Positions 1-8,521 of a stretch of 64,000 nt of DNA are shown here, piece after piece. How positions within the stretch are numbered: the stretch's first letter is position 1; each line of letters opens with the position of its first letter. Both the position numbers and the translations under genes were made by a program. The DNA lies in assembly GCA_030429585.1 (NCBI GenBank), contig JAUIEU010000001.1:1235994-1299993 (forward strand), in the 5' to 3' direction. The stretch comes from a bacterium. GTDB lineage: Bacteria > Cyanobacteriota > Vampirovibrionia > Vampirovibrionales > Vampirovibrionaceae. The notes below the pieces were generated by a model. The model worked only from the letters and a program-made list of their open reading frames with translations. It was not told the DNA's origin and ran no database searches.

Positions 1-1
1 C

Positions 2-223
2 CCCCTTTTTGCTGCTTATTCTAATCGTCGCCCCGCGGCCCAAACCCGCTTTGGCCAAAAACCAGAAGGGCATAAATTACTTGCTAAACTTGCTGCCTGG
101 CAAGAAGAGCAGGCACAACGTAACAGCTCTACAACTCACCATCACCTGCCTTCCCCAAGGAAAAAGGTGGGAACAGATTTTTTGGCTCCATTTCGTGAGT
201 TTTATGCTTCTTACGGTAGATAA
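2..223 (+). CDS. C-terminal fragment of an unrecognised protein
   Basis: An open frame enters from the left edge and runs 73 codons to a TAA at 221-223, five bases before the end of the convergent aspS. It has no start in the window, so only the C-terminus is seen. Codon choice resembles the neighbouring real genes, and the frame is the only one on this strand open across the whole stretch. The peptide is basic and contains RFGQ followed by a short helical, Gln-rich stretch (LLAKLAAWQEEQ). I do not recognise a family. A longer overlapping frame starting near base 9 has poor composition and is taken as its shadow. Confidence 0.55.
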   Translation, partial: PLFAAYSNRRPAAQTRFGQKPEGHKLLAKLAAWQEEQAQRNSSTTHHHLPSPRKKVGTDFLAPFREFYASYGR

Positions 224-228
224 CCTAA

Positions 229-2043
229 TTATTTTTCCTCTGGCTCGGGCAAGTTCCAGGCCATGTATAACTCGTCTAGCTGGGTTTTGCTCGGCTCGCT
301 AGGGGCTTCCGTTAAGGGGCACACCGCCTGATTGGTCTTAGGGAAGGCAATCACGTCACGGATGCTGTCGCACCCAGACAGTAGCGCCACCAAGCGGTCT
401 AAGCCAAGGGCCAAGCCACCATGGGGCGGCACACCGTACTCAAACGCGCGCAATAAAAAGCCAAATTTTTGGGTGATTTCATCATCGCTTAATTTCAGCA
501 ATTCAAAAATGTGCCGTTGCAGGTGCTTATCGTGGATACGAATAGACCCACCGCCTAGCTCGTTGCCGTTGTAGACGAGATCATACGCCACCGCTTTGGC
601 CTTGTGGGGCTCGGTGTTTAGCAGGTCCACATCCTCTGGCCGAGGGGCGGTAAAGGGGTGGTGGTTCGGCGATAAGTGACCGGTTTCCACGTCGTGGTCA
701 AACATCGGAAAATCCACCAACCAAAACAGCTCATGGCGATTGGTATCAATCAGGTTGTGGCGCTTGGCAAAGTGCTCTCGGAACCGACCCAGCACGGTGC
801 AGCCTTTCACAAAGCTATCCGCCATAAAAAACACCACATCGCCGGTTTGGGCACCGGTTTTTTCCACAATGGCCTGTTGTTCGGCATCGCTTAAAAATTT
901 AAGGATAGGCGATTTAGGGCCTTCTTCCCCATACACAATGTAGGCTAAGCCCTTGGCACCAAACTGTTTGGCCATACTTTGTAAATCGTCTAATTCTTTG
1001 CGGGCGTAGCTGGCCGCGCCTTCCACGCGCAGGGCCTTTACCACACCACCGTTATCCACCGCCCCACGAAAAGCCTTAAACTCGCTAGTGGCAAAGGTCT
1101 CGCTAAGGTCTGTAAATTTTAGGTCGTAGCGACAATCCGGCTTATCGCTACCATAGGTATTCATGGCCTCATGCCACGTCATGCGCTTTAAAGGCAGGCT
1201 AACGGTCACGCCCACGCTTTCAAACACCTTGCCTACCAGGCCTTCCACCAAGGTCAGCACGTCATCCTGATTAACAAACGACATCTCCAAATCCACTTGC
1301 GTAAATTCAGGCTGGCGGTCAGAGCGCAGGTCTTCATCGCGGAAGCAGCGGGCCACTTGGTAGTAGCGTTCCACACCACTTAGCATCAGCAACTGCTTAA
1401 AAATTTGGGGGGATTGCGGCAAGGCAAAGGTATGGCCCGGGTGCACGCGGCTAGGCACTAAGTAATCGCGGGCGCCTTCTGGCGTGGCTTTTACCAGCAC
1501 CGGGGTTTCTACATCCACAAAGCCGTGCTCATCCAAGTAGGTACGGATGGTTTGGGTAATGCGATGGCGCAAGGTTAGGGTTTTGGCCATGCGGGGGCGG
1601 CGCAAATCCAGGTACCGATACTTAAGACGAAGGTTCTCATCTACTGCGTCGGTGTCGTCCTCAATCGCAAAGGGCAGCACCGCACTGCGGCTAAGCACCG
1701 TTAATGTTTCTGGGTAAATTTCCACCTCGCCAGTGGGCAAATTCGCATTCAGGGTATCAGCTGGGCGATGGGTCACAGGGCCTGTGGCGCAAATCACATC
1801 TTCGCTGCGCAGGGTTTCCATCACCGCGTGGGCCGCAGGGTTTTTGGTTGGGTCGCTGACCAGTTGGATCAGCCCTGTACGATCCCTAATCTCTACAAAA
1901 ACGATGCCGCCTAAATCCCGCCGAACCTGCACCCAGCCGTTAATGGTGGCGGTTTGGTCAATAGTGGTTTGGGTAAACTCGCCGCACCAATGGGTGCGGG
2001 GGGTAAAACTAGTGGCGGATTGGGTAGGGGCAACGGTGGTCAT
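229..2043 (-). CDS. aspS: Aspartyl-tRNA synthetase
   Basis: Class II synthetase that charges tRNA-Asp (and tRNA-Asn if the enzyme is non-discriminating, which I cannot decide). The 604 residues fit the bacterial length of about 590-600. An N-terminal OB-fold anticodon domain (about residues 20-120) precedes the catalytic core. Motif 2 is visible as RCFRDEDLRSDRQPEFTQ near residue 232, and motif 3 as GLALGLDRLVALLSG near 541, with the bacterial GAD insertion between. The ATG at 2043 is preferred because the upstream extension begins with TTG and adds 17 residues not typical of the family. No strong Shine-Dalgarno is seen. The N-terminus carries an SFTP stretch before the OB fold. Confidence 0.97.
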   Translation of the reverse strand: MTTVAPTQSATSFTPRTHWCGEFTQTTIDQTATINGWVQVRRDLGGIVFVEIRDRTGLIQLVSDPTKNPAAHAVMETLRSEDVICATGPVTHRPADTLNANLPTGEVEIYPETLTVLSRSAVLPFAIEDDTDAVDENLRLKYRYLDLRRPRMAKTLTLRHRITQTIRTYLDEHGFVDVETPVLVKATPEGARDYLVPSRVHPGHTFALPQSPQIFKQLLMLSGVERYYQVARCFRDEDLRSDRQPEFTQVDLEMSFVNQDDVLTLVEGLVGKVFESVGVTVSLPLKRMTWHEAMNTYGSDKPDCRYDLKFTDLSETFATSEFKAFRGAVDNGGVVKALRVEGAASYARKELDDLQSMAKQFGAKGLAYIVYGEEGPKSPILKFLSDAEQQAIVEKTGAQTGDVVFFMADSFVKGCTVLGRFREHFAKRHNLIDTNRHELFWLVDFPMFDHDVETGHLSPNHHPFTAPRPEDVDLLNTEPHKAKAVAYDLVYNGNELGGGSIRIHDKHLQRHIFELLKLSDDEITQKFGFLLRAFEYGVPPHGGLALGLDRLVALLSGCDSIRDVIAFPKTNQAVCPLTEAPSEPSKTQLDELYMAWNLPEPEEK

Positions 2044-2244
2044 AGGGCAACAAATCAATAAAAATCGGCAAACAATAGATGGGTATTGTCCCAAAACCGT
2101 TTAAAAATTGGAATGGCTTGGCAAAAATACCTTACGCTAGGCCGCTAACAACTAAGGTAGGCAATTTTACCTCGCCAGTGGTTTTGTGTGGGTAGAGGGA
2201 GATTTTTGTCTGTATACACGTTCTGAAGAAGGGGCCCCCACCAC

Positions 2245-3690
2245 ATGAATACGATTGCGCCTGCCGTGCTTAGCCGCCACCGCGTTACAAAACGCCCTAT
2301 AACGCCTAACCTATCTGCCATGCCCATCCAATTTGGCAAGGTGGGTACCAACGATACCCTGCAAATTGCCCCTTCTGCCACCTTTGCCGCTAAAGAACTG
2401 GCTGGCCAGCTCGCCAACTCCGGTCAAACCGTCCACGATTGCACCGTAGGCCAGCCCAACATCCCAGCACCACAAAGCTTTTTAGATGCGGTGGTAAAAC
2501 GGGTCAACCACGCCTTCAAATTTTCTAAGTATGCCGCCGCCAACGGCCAGCCAGAACTGCGCAGCCAAGTGGCCAACTTTGTTAGCCAAACCTACGGTAC
2601 CCCCATCGACCCAGACCAAGTACTGATTACCCACGGCAGCAAGCAGGGCCTGGCCGACCTTTTCCGGGCGGTGGATGGCGATATCCTTATCCCAGATATT
2701 GCGTGGGTAAGCTACGAAGAACAAATTAAGCTGGCAGGCAAACCCATTTTGCCCGTGCCTACCGAGTTTACCAACGGCCACTTCCCTACCCCAGAAGCGC
2801 TGGAAGAAACCTACCACCACGCCAAAGAGTTTGGCAAAAACCCTCAGGTACTGCTACTAAACACTATTAACAACCCCACCGGTGCCATGCCCAACCAAGC
2901 AAAAGTAGATGCCCTGGTGGCAAAAGCCAAGGAGCTGGACCTAGGCATTATTAGCGACCAAGCCTACGAACTATTGGTAACCCACCCACCCAACATTGTG
3001 GCCCAGCACCCAGAAGAAACCATTATTACCAGCAGCCTAACCAAGGGGTTTGCCCGCCAGGGCGATAGTATTGGCTGGGTCATCACGCCCAATACCGATG
3101 GCGGCAAGGCCCTGTACAAAAAGATGAAGCAACTCAGCTCTCAAGATACCGTCAGTGGCGCCGTGCCGATACAACGGTTAGCAACAGAATGGTTTGACAA
3201 CCCGGAGAACAAAGCCCACCAGGCGATTGTTCGGCGGTTTTATGCTGCCCGCACCCAGGCGTTTTACAACGTGCTGGCCAAAGATGGCACCGACACCCCA
3301 TCCTTGGCAGAAAACACCATACAGCCCGCCGCCCCCTACATTTGGTTGGATTTTAGCCCCCAACGGGCACAGCTACAAGCCAAAGGCATTACCAACAGCG
3401 ATGAGCTAATGAGCCACCTGGGCAAGCAATACGGCATTGTTGGGGTGCCGGGCGGTAAATTTGTACCCGGCGGCAGCCAAGCCGTAGACCCCCCGTTGAC
3501 CCTTCGCCTTAGCTTATTTCAGTTGGATTTAGGCAGCAACAAAGAGGCCGACGAGCGCTTTACCGCCTTTAGCCAAGCTGCCACAGAGGGTAAGGAAGCC
3601 GATGATGGTGCCTTAATTACCCCAGACACATCGCCAGAGCTGTTTAAAGTAGCCCAAACCCTACGTCAGTTTAAAAAAGACCTAGGCTAG
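2245..3690 (+). CDS. PLP-dependent class I/II aminotransferase with N-terminal extension
   Basis: Fold-type I aminotransferase; amino donor unknown. The family signature is clear: an NNPTG loop, an Asp-x-x-Tyr cofactor motif (DQAYELL), the Schiff-base lysine in SSLTKGFARQ (Lys267), and a C-terminal RLSLF that should hold the carboxylate-binding Arg. About 35 residues precede the first conserved segment and include IQFGKVG. The C-terminus (TPDTSPELF) matches that of the aminotransferase at 20824-22248, so the two are paralogues. A purine-rich GAAGAAGG lies about 12 bases upstream of the ATG; an internal ATG at 2320 would remove most of the extension. It stands alone, convergent with the PHP gene. 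Confidence 0.85.
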   Translation: MNTIAPAVLSRHRVTKRPITPNLSAMPIQFGKVGTNDTLQIAPSATFAAKELAGQLANSGQTVHDCTVGQPNIPAPQSFLDAVVKRVNHAFKFSKYAAANGQPELRSQVANFVSQTYGTPIDPDQVLITHGSKQGLADLFRAVDGDILIPDIAWVSYEEQIKLAGKPILPVPTEFTNGHFPTPEALEETYHHAKEFGKNPQVLLLNTINNPTGAMPNQAKVDALVAKAKELDLGIISDQAYELLVTHPPNIVAQHPEETIITSSLTKGFARQGDSIGWVITPNTDGGKALYKKMKQLSSQDTVSGAVPIQRLATEWFDNPENKAHQAIVRRFYAARTQAFYNVLAKDGTDTPSLAENTIQPAAPYIWLDFSPQRAQLQAKGITNSDELMSHLGKQYGIVGVPGGKFVPGGSQAVDPPLTLRLSLFQLDLGSNKEADERFTAFSQAATEGKEADDGALITPDTSPELFKVAQTLRQFKKDLG

Positions 3691-3704
3691 GTAAGGTTTG
3701 TTGT

Positions 3705-4559
3705 TTAACTGACTTTAAAGCTGGCCATACCACGGCTATCGCGCTCGGCCTTTAGCTTTGGCAACACATAACTAGGGATACACAACCGACCCAAGGCTTT
3801 TTTATACCCGGCGGCCTCGCCATGGTAATCCGTGCCGCCGGTTACCAGTAAGTTATACCGCTCGGCCAAGGTGCAGTGGTACTCAATAATCGCGCTTCGG
3901 TGGCTCTTATGGTAGGCCTCTAGCCCACGCAGGCCATAATTTAACAACTCTTCTACCAGCTGCTCTATTTGCTGCATTTCGCCAGGATGGGCAATAACGG
4001 GTATGCCGCCACTTTCGTAAATGGCTTCCACCGCCTCGTGGGGCGATACGGTTTTACGCTTAACGTAGGTATCGCAATTACGGGTGAGGTACTGGTTAAA
4101 GGCATCGCTAATGGTGGCTACTTTGCCGGTGGCAATTAAGGCACGGGCAATGTGGGGGCGGCCCAGGCTACCTTCTGCGCGGCTTTGGGCCAAAATATCC
4201 TCATACGTGATATCAATGCCCTTTTCTTTTAGCTTCTCCGCAAAAATTTCAATTTGGGCAAAGCGGTTTTTTCGGTGGGTTTCAATCACCTGCTGCAAAT
4301 TGGTTTCGTAGGGGTCTATGTAATAGCCCAACACGTGGACTTCTTGGTGGTATTCTTCCCACACGGTATTAATTTCAATACCGGGGATAACTTCCAGGGG
4401 TGTATCTTTAGCGGCGTCCACAGCTAAGGCATAGCTGCCGGTATTATCGTGGTCCGTAATGGCAATGGCTTCTAGGCCAAAGTCTACGGCTTCGCGGATA
4501 ATATCTGCCACCTCCGACACACCATCAGACCAGGTGGTGTGGAGATGTAGATCAATCAT
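3705..4559 (-). CDS. PHP-domain phosphoesterase (YciV/TrpH-like)
   Basis: Polymerase-and-histidinol-phosphatase fold metal phosphoesterase of 284 residues. Enzymes of the YciV/TrpH type hydrolyse 3',5'-nucleoside bisphosphates or trim 5' ends of RNA; the exact substrate here is inferred from the family. The metal-site motifs are in order: DLHLHTTWSDG at residues 3-13, AITDHDNT, PGIEINT, a histidine in HVLGYYID, IAHPGEM, and the C-terminal GGTDYHGE. The length matches the family. The gene has no obvious strong ribosome binding site and converges on the aminotransferase with 14 bases between stops. Confidence 0.9.
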   Translation of the reverse strand: MIDLHLHTTWSDGVSEVADIIREAVDFGLEAIAITDHDNTGSYALAVDAAKDTPLEVIPGIEINTVWEEYHQEVHVLGYYIDPYETNLQQVIETHRKNRFAQIEIFAEKLKEKGIDITYEDILAQSRAEGSLGRPHIARALIATGKVATISDAFNQYLTRNCDTYVKRKTVSPHEAVEAIYESGGIPVIAHPGEMQQIEQLVEELLNYGLRGLEAYHKSHRSAIIEYHCTLAERYNLLVTGGTDYHGEAAGYKKALGRLCIPSYVLPKLKAERDSRGMASFKVS

Positions 4560-4844
4560 AGTGGTTTAAAATCAGAGTGTCATAAACGGGGTTTATGGTT
4601 TCGTAGTTAGGGGCTTATATACCTATAGTGTAGCATTGCTTGGCCTGGCTTACTATCCCCCATTCAAAATATTTGATTAAGTTTTTATAACAATCGAAAA
4701 AACCTCTTTTGGACCAATTTAAATTATTTCGATACCACCTCAGTAAAGTATCATTACAAAAATAGCAAAAACTAATTCGAAATTTTTATTAATACTTATA
4801 GAGATAGAAAGCATTAAACAAACATATAGGATCGAGTGAGAGCT
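4560..4844. other. A+T-rich intergenic stretch
   Basis: About 285 bases between the divergent PHP gene and the small gene at 4845. It is markedly A+T-rich with runs of A and T, unlike the G+C-rich flanks. I see no convincing open frame, RNA or repeat. It presumably carries the promoters of both neighbours, but no clear -35/-10 pair stands out. Confidence 0.4.
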
Positions 4845-5294
4845 ATGGTAGCTATAGGGGGAAATAGCATCCGTATATTTTCGGGCAAGGTAAAAGAAAC
4901 AAGTGGCAAAGTAGCTTTAACCGTTGGTAAAAGCCTTTTAAAGGCACAAACAGCCATTAAACAAGTAACCCATGCCACAACCAATAGAATTACAAAAAAA
5001 GGCAAAATAAGCCTTAAGCCCAGTGCTCAAGGGGAACCATTGGGCTTAATGACGGCACAAGTAGCAAGCCCAGTAATTGATAGAACCTACAAGGCTATTG
5101 GAAAAGGTGTGGATACAATTTGGGCTGCTATAGCCCATAAGCCTAACGTTATTGGGAGAAACAATTTAAAACCTGCCACAGAAACCATACCGAATGTTAT
5201 GGAACAACTTTCCCAGGCAACAACAGTAAGCGTTACAGATGTTGGTACGGCAATCAGTGATATGGCTCAGCAGACTTTTACTTTTTTAGTTTAA
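4845..5294 (+). CDS. Unrecognised small basic protein
   Basis: A 149-residue protein I do not recognise. The first half is Lys/Thr-rich and basic (VKETSGKVALTVGK, KQVTHATTNRITKKGK); the second half is more neutral with small residues. No membrane span or signal peptide is obvious. The ATG at 4845 is chosen because AGGATCGAG lies just upstream; a GTG nine bases earlier is possible. Base composition is more A+T-rich than neighbouring housekeeping genes. It converges on the ferritin-like gene with two bases between stops. Confidence 0.55.
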   Translation: MVAIGGNSIRIFSGKVKETSGKVALTVGKSLLKAQTAIKQVTHATTNRITKKGKISLKPSAQGEPLGLMTAQVASPVIDRTYKAIGKGVDTIWAAIAHKPNVIGRNNLKPATETIPNVMEQLSQATTVSVTDVGTAISDMAQQTFTFLV

Positions 5295-5296
5295 AC

Positions 5297-5740
5297 CTAA
5301 CGGCTACAGGTAGGGCGTAACATTTTACGGATTTCGCCTACATGCTGCTCTTCTTCAGCAATCAGTTTGCGGGCAAACTCTTCAATCATCACGCTTTTGC
5401 CTTCCACCGCCTGTAATAAATCCCGGTACAAACCGACCTGGGCGGTTTCGTGGGCTAGGGCTTCTTGTAAAATGGTGTCAATATCGTGTTGGTGGGTTTC
5501 TAACAGGTTACCAATTTTTAAGGATGGATGACCGCCCAAATGGGTAATCAGCTCGCCACTCTCTTGAGAATGAAGCAAGCTCTCGCTCGCCTGGCCGCGC
5601 ATCCACTCTACTAGCGGAATACGATGAGGGCCAAACACCATTAAGCTGTAGTGGGTGTAGCGCACCACACCAGCCATCTCATTTTCCAAAATCTTGTTTA
5701 AAATGCCAATCACCGCATCACGGTCAAAATCATAATCCAT
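5297..5740 (-). CDS. Ferritin-like / bacterioferritin-family protein
   Basis: A 147-residue four-helix-bundle protein of the bacterioferritin/ferritin-like superfamily, likely an iron-binding or iron-storing protein. Carboxylates and histidines expected for a diiron centre are seen in helix A (LENEMAG, Glu19/Glu21, then RYTHY), helix B (SESLLHSQE, Glu53 and His57), and helix D (EEEQHVGEI). Helix B has Glu-x3-His spacing where bacterioferritin has Glu-x2-His, so ferroxidase activity is not certain. The start is supported by GGAGGAAACCCC just before the ATG. About 110 bases upstream lies a Fur-box-like sequence, fitting iron control. Confidence 0.8.
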   Translation of the reverse strand: MDYDFDRDAVIGILNKILENEMAGVVRYTHYSLMVFGPHRIPLVEWMRGQASESLLHSQESGELITHLGGHPSLKIGNLLETHQHDIDTILQEALAHETAQVGLYRDLLQAVEGKSVMIEEFARKLIAEEEQHVGEIRKMLRPTCSR

Positions 5741-5851
5741 GGGGTTTCCTCCAAAGCTAAGTATAAATTAATAGCCTAGGTGTGGCATGTAGCACCACCA
5801 GGCTGTGCAGACAAAACCCAGTCTACCACGACATTTCCACCTTGCCGCAGA

Positions 5852-5866
5852 TGAGAATCATCCTCA
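5852..5866. promoter_or_regulatory. Putative Fur-type operator
   Basis: TGAGAAT-C-ATCCTCA matches 11 of 14 specified positions of the classic 7-1-7 Fur consensus TGATAAT-n-ATTATCA. It lies between the divergent ferritin-like gene and the SLH gene. The half-site TGAGAAT is identical to that in the dyad at 61040-61054. Binding is inferred from sequence only. Confidence 0.45.
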
Positions 5867-5975
5867 TATCCACATGTTTGGCGCCTACTTTTTGTGGCCC
5901 TAACACTTGGCGGTGGCTATGTTTGGCGTATAGTAACGGGTGGGAATGATAGGCAGGTTCTACCCAAGTTGCATA

Positions 5976-6003
5976 TTGCAAGCCAAATAGCGCCTGTTAC
6001 TAT
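5976..6003 (+). promoter_or_regulatory. Putative sigma-70 promoter of the SLH gene
   Basis: TTGCAA (5976-5981), a 16-base spacer and TACTAT (5998-6003) resemble a housekeeping promoter. Initiation near 6010 would leave a leader of about 85 bases before the ATG at 6095. The wider gap 5741-6094 also holds the Fur-like box; I see no gene in it. Confidence 0.4.
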
Positions 6004-6094
6004 AGAATCGATTCGTTCTGACCTGCGCCTTAACCAGGCCCCCCTAGGGTTAGAACCGTACTATTGAGTGATTACAAACCAAGGAGAACACCGT

Positions 6095-7177
6095 ATGAAA
6101 CGCATGCTTTCTGCCGCATTTGCAATGGCAGTAACCGTACAACTGGGCGCCGGCGCTATGGCCGCCACCACCAACTTTAGTGATGTTGACGGCTACTGGG
6201 CCCAACCTCAAATTGAAGCATTGGCAAAATATGACGTGATGAGCGGCTACCCAAGCGGCTATTTTATGCCAGAAGAAACCATTACCCGCGGCGAATTTGC
6301 TGCCCTGCTGGTAAAAGCCTTAAAACTTTCGCCAAGCACCATGGCTAACTACAGCGATGTACCTGAATACCACTGGGCCGCTAACGCCATTAGCACCGTT
6401 AAAGCCAACGGCTACATGATTGGCCACTCTGACGAGATATTTGCCCCTAACGAGCCTGTAGACCGCCTAACCGTGATTAAGGCTATTGCCAAGGCTTACC
6501 CTAAGCAAGCCACCCCACAAAAAGTGGACGCTATGCTAGAGCGCTTTGTAGATATGGCTGCCATCCCTACCGACGCAAAGACCGCTGTAGCAGAAACCGT
6601 TGAATACGAAATTTTTGCTAACAACCCAACCTACGGTGCATTACTGCAACCCCAGCGTGACGCCACCCGTGGTGAAGTAGCCGCGTTGATGAGCAATTTG
6701 CTAAGCAACATGAACTACACCATGCCTGAAACCAAAGTAACCGATAACTACTATGTGGCTAAATATGCCGATGGTAACCTTCGCCCTTACTACTTAGGTG
6801 AGCATGTGCCTACCGAAGAGTTTGTGACCATTCCGGAAACCAACTTTAGCGCCACCTTGGCTCAACCGATTGACGCCTACAACACCAATGTTGGCGACAT
6901 GATTACCCTAACCACCGATAACGCTATTTCCAGCAAAAGCAACATCCTAATTGCCCCACAAGGCAGTAAGTTTGTTGGCCAAGTGGTTGATGTGATTGCC
7001 CCAAGCGCTTTAGACAGCACCCCCACCATTAAAGTGCAGTTTAAAGAGTTGGTCACCACCACCGGCAAAACCCTTAAGGTAAAAGGTGGCACGGATAGCC
7101 TAACCACCCTACCTACCGGCGAAAAACGCATGGTTAAACTGAATGACCCCATTCAACTCATCGTGCCTGTTAAGTAA
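6095..7177 (+). CDS. SLH-domain envelope protein
   Basis: An exported protein of 360 residues. A Sec signal peptide (MKRMLSAAFAMAVTVQLG, cleavage probably after AMA near residue 24) is followed by three S-layer-homology repeats: NFSDVDGYWAQ, NYSDVPEYHWAANAI and a weaker third to about residue 210, each with a TRGE-like or related motif. The C-terminal 120 residues form a beta-rich domain (ITLTTDNAISSKSNIL, GSKFVGQVVDV). SLH domains anchor proteins to cell-wall polymers or the outer membrane-peptidoglycan interface. The ATG at 6095 has AAGGAGA seven bases upstream, better than the GTG at 6068. A strong terminator follows. Confidence 0.88.
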   Translation: MKRMLSAAFAMAVTVQLGAGAMAATTNFSDVDGYWAQPQIEALAKYDVMSGYPSGYFMPEETITRGEFAALLVKALKLSPSTMANYSDVPEYHWAANAISTVKANGYMIGHSDEIFAPNEPVDRLTVIKAIAKAYPKQATPQKVDAMLERFVDMAAIPTDAKTAVAETVEYEIFANNPTYGALLQPQRDATRGEVAALMSNLLSNMNYTMPETKVTDNYYVAKYADGNLRPYYLGEHVPTEEFVTIPETNFSATLAQPIDAYNTNVGDMITLTTDNAISSKSNILIAPQGSKFVGQVVDVIAPSALDSTPTIKVQFKELVTTTGKTLKVKGGTDSLTTLPTGEKRMVKLNDPIQLIVPVK

Positions 7178-7202
7178 GCTGCTTAACTAGCCTACACAAG
7201 CT

Positions 7203-7243
7203 AAAGCCCCTGGCCAACCACATCAGTTACCAGGGGCTTTTTT
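7203..7243 (+). terminator. Intrinsic terminator of the SLH gene
   Basis: An 11-base stem (AAAGCCCCTGG / CCAGGGGCTTT) with a 16-base loop runs into a T tract, 26 bases after the SLH stop codon. Confidence 0.85.
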
Positions 7244-7277
7244 ATGGTTAAAAATTCACTGCATGCAAATAAATTGT

Positions 7278-7796
7278 TCAGCTAAAAATATTTTCCAGGA
7301 TGCGTAAGAACGTTGGCCATGGCGCATTTAATGCTTTATGGTTAGCATCCATTTCTTCTCTCGTAAGATAATTTGCACTATCATTACCTGGGTCATCTTT
7401 AAATCTATTAAAAAATTCTTTAAGGGTTATATCGTTGTTGATAAATTGAGCTGATAAATCTGAAGCCAAGTCAACATTACTAAAATCAAACCCTAAAAAG
7501 TTGCCCAAATTGCTCGTATCATCATCCATTGAAAGATGGATACTACCATCATTACTATCGTTACCATCTTTTAGAGTAAAACGTCCCTTATCTGCTAAAA
7601 TAAGATACTGATTATCCTCCGTAAAATAGCGAATAACGAACTCTTTCCCTGTATCCGGGTTTTTATAAGTTGCTGTTACAACAATTTCTTTATTTCCATG
7701 CACATCCTCCAGTTTTTTCTCTGATTTAGTCAATTTTGCGCCAGAGTGTTTAATATATTTATTTATAAACGATTTCACCATAACAATATCAGACAT
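7278..7796 (-). CDS. Unknown protein, paralogue of the next gene
   Basis: A 172-residue acidic protein I do not recognise. Its N-terminus (MSDIVMVKSFINKYIKHSGAKL) matches in pattern the N-terminus of the upstream gene at 7840-8403: MSDI, an aromatic/Leu helix, Tyr-x-Lys, then Ser-x-AKL. Both end in a short Trp/Phe/Leu-rich tail closing with Phe-Ser. The middle contains Asp/Asn-rich loops (KDGNDSNDG). No signal peptide or membrane span is seen. GGAAGAA precedes the ATG. It ends in TGA, rare in this window, and is A+T-richer than its neighbours, suggesting fast evolution or acquisition. Confidence 0.6.
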   Translation of the reverse strand: MSDIVMVKSFINKYIKHSGAKLTKSEKKLEDVHGNKEIVVTATYKNPDTGKEFVIRYFTEDNQYLILADKGRFTLKDGNDSNDGSIHLSMDDDTSNLGNFLGFDFSNVDLASDLSAQFINNDITLKEFFNRFKDDPGNDSANYLTREEMDANHKALNAPWPTFLRILENIFS

Positions 7797-7839
7797 AATT
7801 TATTCTTCCCGTTTAATTCGTATCAATTCATTTTTTTTC

Positions 7840-8403
7840 TTAGCTAAAAAGCCATGGAAATGTATTTTGAAGCCATTCTATCTTGTCTGGATATTTGTCT
7901 TGTAGCCATGCTGCAGCTTTATATAGAACCCCAGCATACTTATCGTCATCACTACTCGACGAAAAAGAAATACCATCGGGCTCTTTTACTAAACTCGGTA
8001 CCGCCTTATCAGAATCCATAAACGTCATCAATTTATCAAAATAACTATCAAAGTTAGCATTAAGATAAGAACTAAAACTGTAATGTGCACCTTGGTACTC
8101 AACACCATTATAGATAACATCACCAACATCTGCGCCAGCAATAACACCAAATTGATTATCCTCATCACCGCTAAAGTCATGCAAAATAAACGATCTTTCC
8201 TTACCGTTAACCTCTTTCTTAACAACCGTATAGTCGCCATAGTTTTTTAATATTAGATCCCCGGCAGGAGTCTTATACGTCTCCTGAAAATAGGAAAATT
8301 CATTTTTGCTTGGGTCAACAACATGCTTACTACCAACCAATTTAGCATCACTTTTTTTAAGATAAGACTGCAAAAATTTATTCATTAATTGAATATCGCT
8401 CAT
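7840..8403 (-). CDS. Unknown protein, tandem paralogue
   Basis: A 187-residue protein of unknown function, first of a tandem pair transcribed leftward with a 43-base gap. It shares the MSDI-helix-AKL N-terminus and the short hydrophobic C-terminal tail with the downstream copy. The body is Asp/Ser-rich (FSGDEDNQFG, SFSSSSDDDK) with several Tyr. AAAGG precedes the ATG. No transmembrane segment or catalytic motif is visible. Like its partner it is A+T-rich. A lineage-specific family is the most that can be said. Confidence 0.6.
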   Translation of the reverse strand: MSDIQLMNKFLQSYLKKSDAKLVGSKHVVDPSKNEFSYFQETYKTPAGDLILKNYGDYTVVKKEVNGKERSFILHDFSGDEDNQFGVIAGADVGDVIYNGVEYQGAHYSFSSYLNANFDSYFDKLMTFMDSDKAVPSLVKEPDGISFSSSSDDDKYAGVLYKAAAWLQDKYPDKIEWLQNTFPWLFS

Positions 8404-8521
8404 ATAATTTAGCCTTTTTATTTAGTTTTTAATAATTGAGTAGGGGAGGGGATTATTACAGGTGCATTAAATAATGTTTTTTAATTAATGTGTTGTTTTT
8501 ATACAACTCTGTTACAAACTT

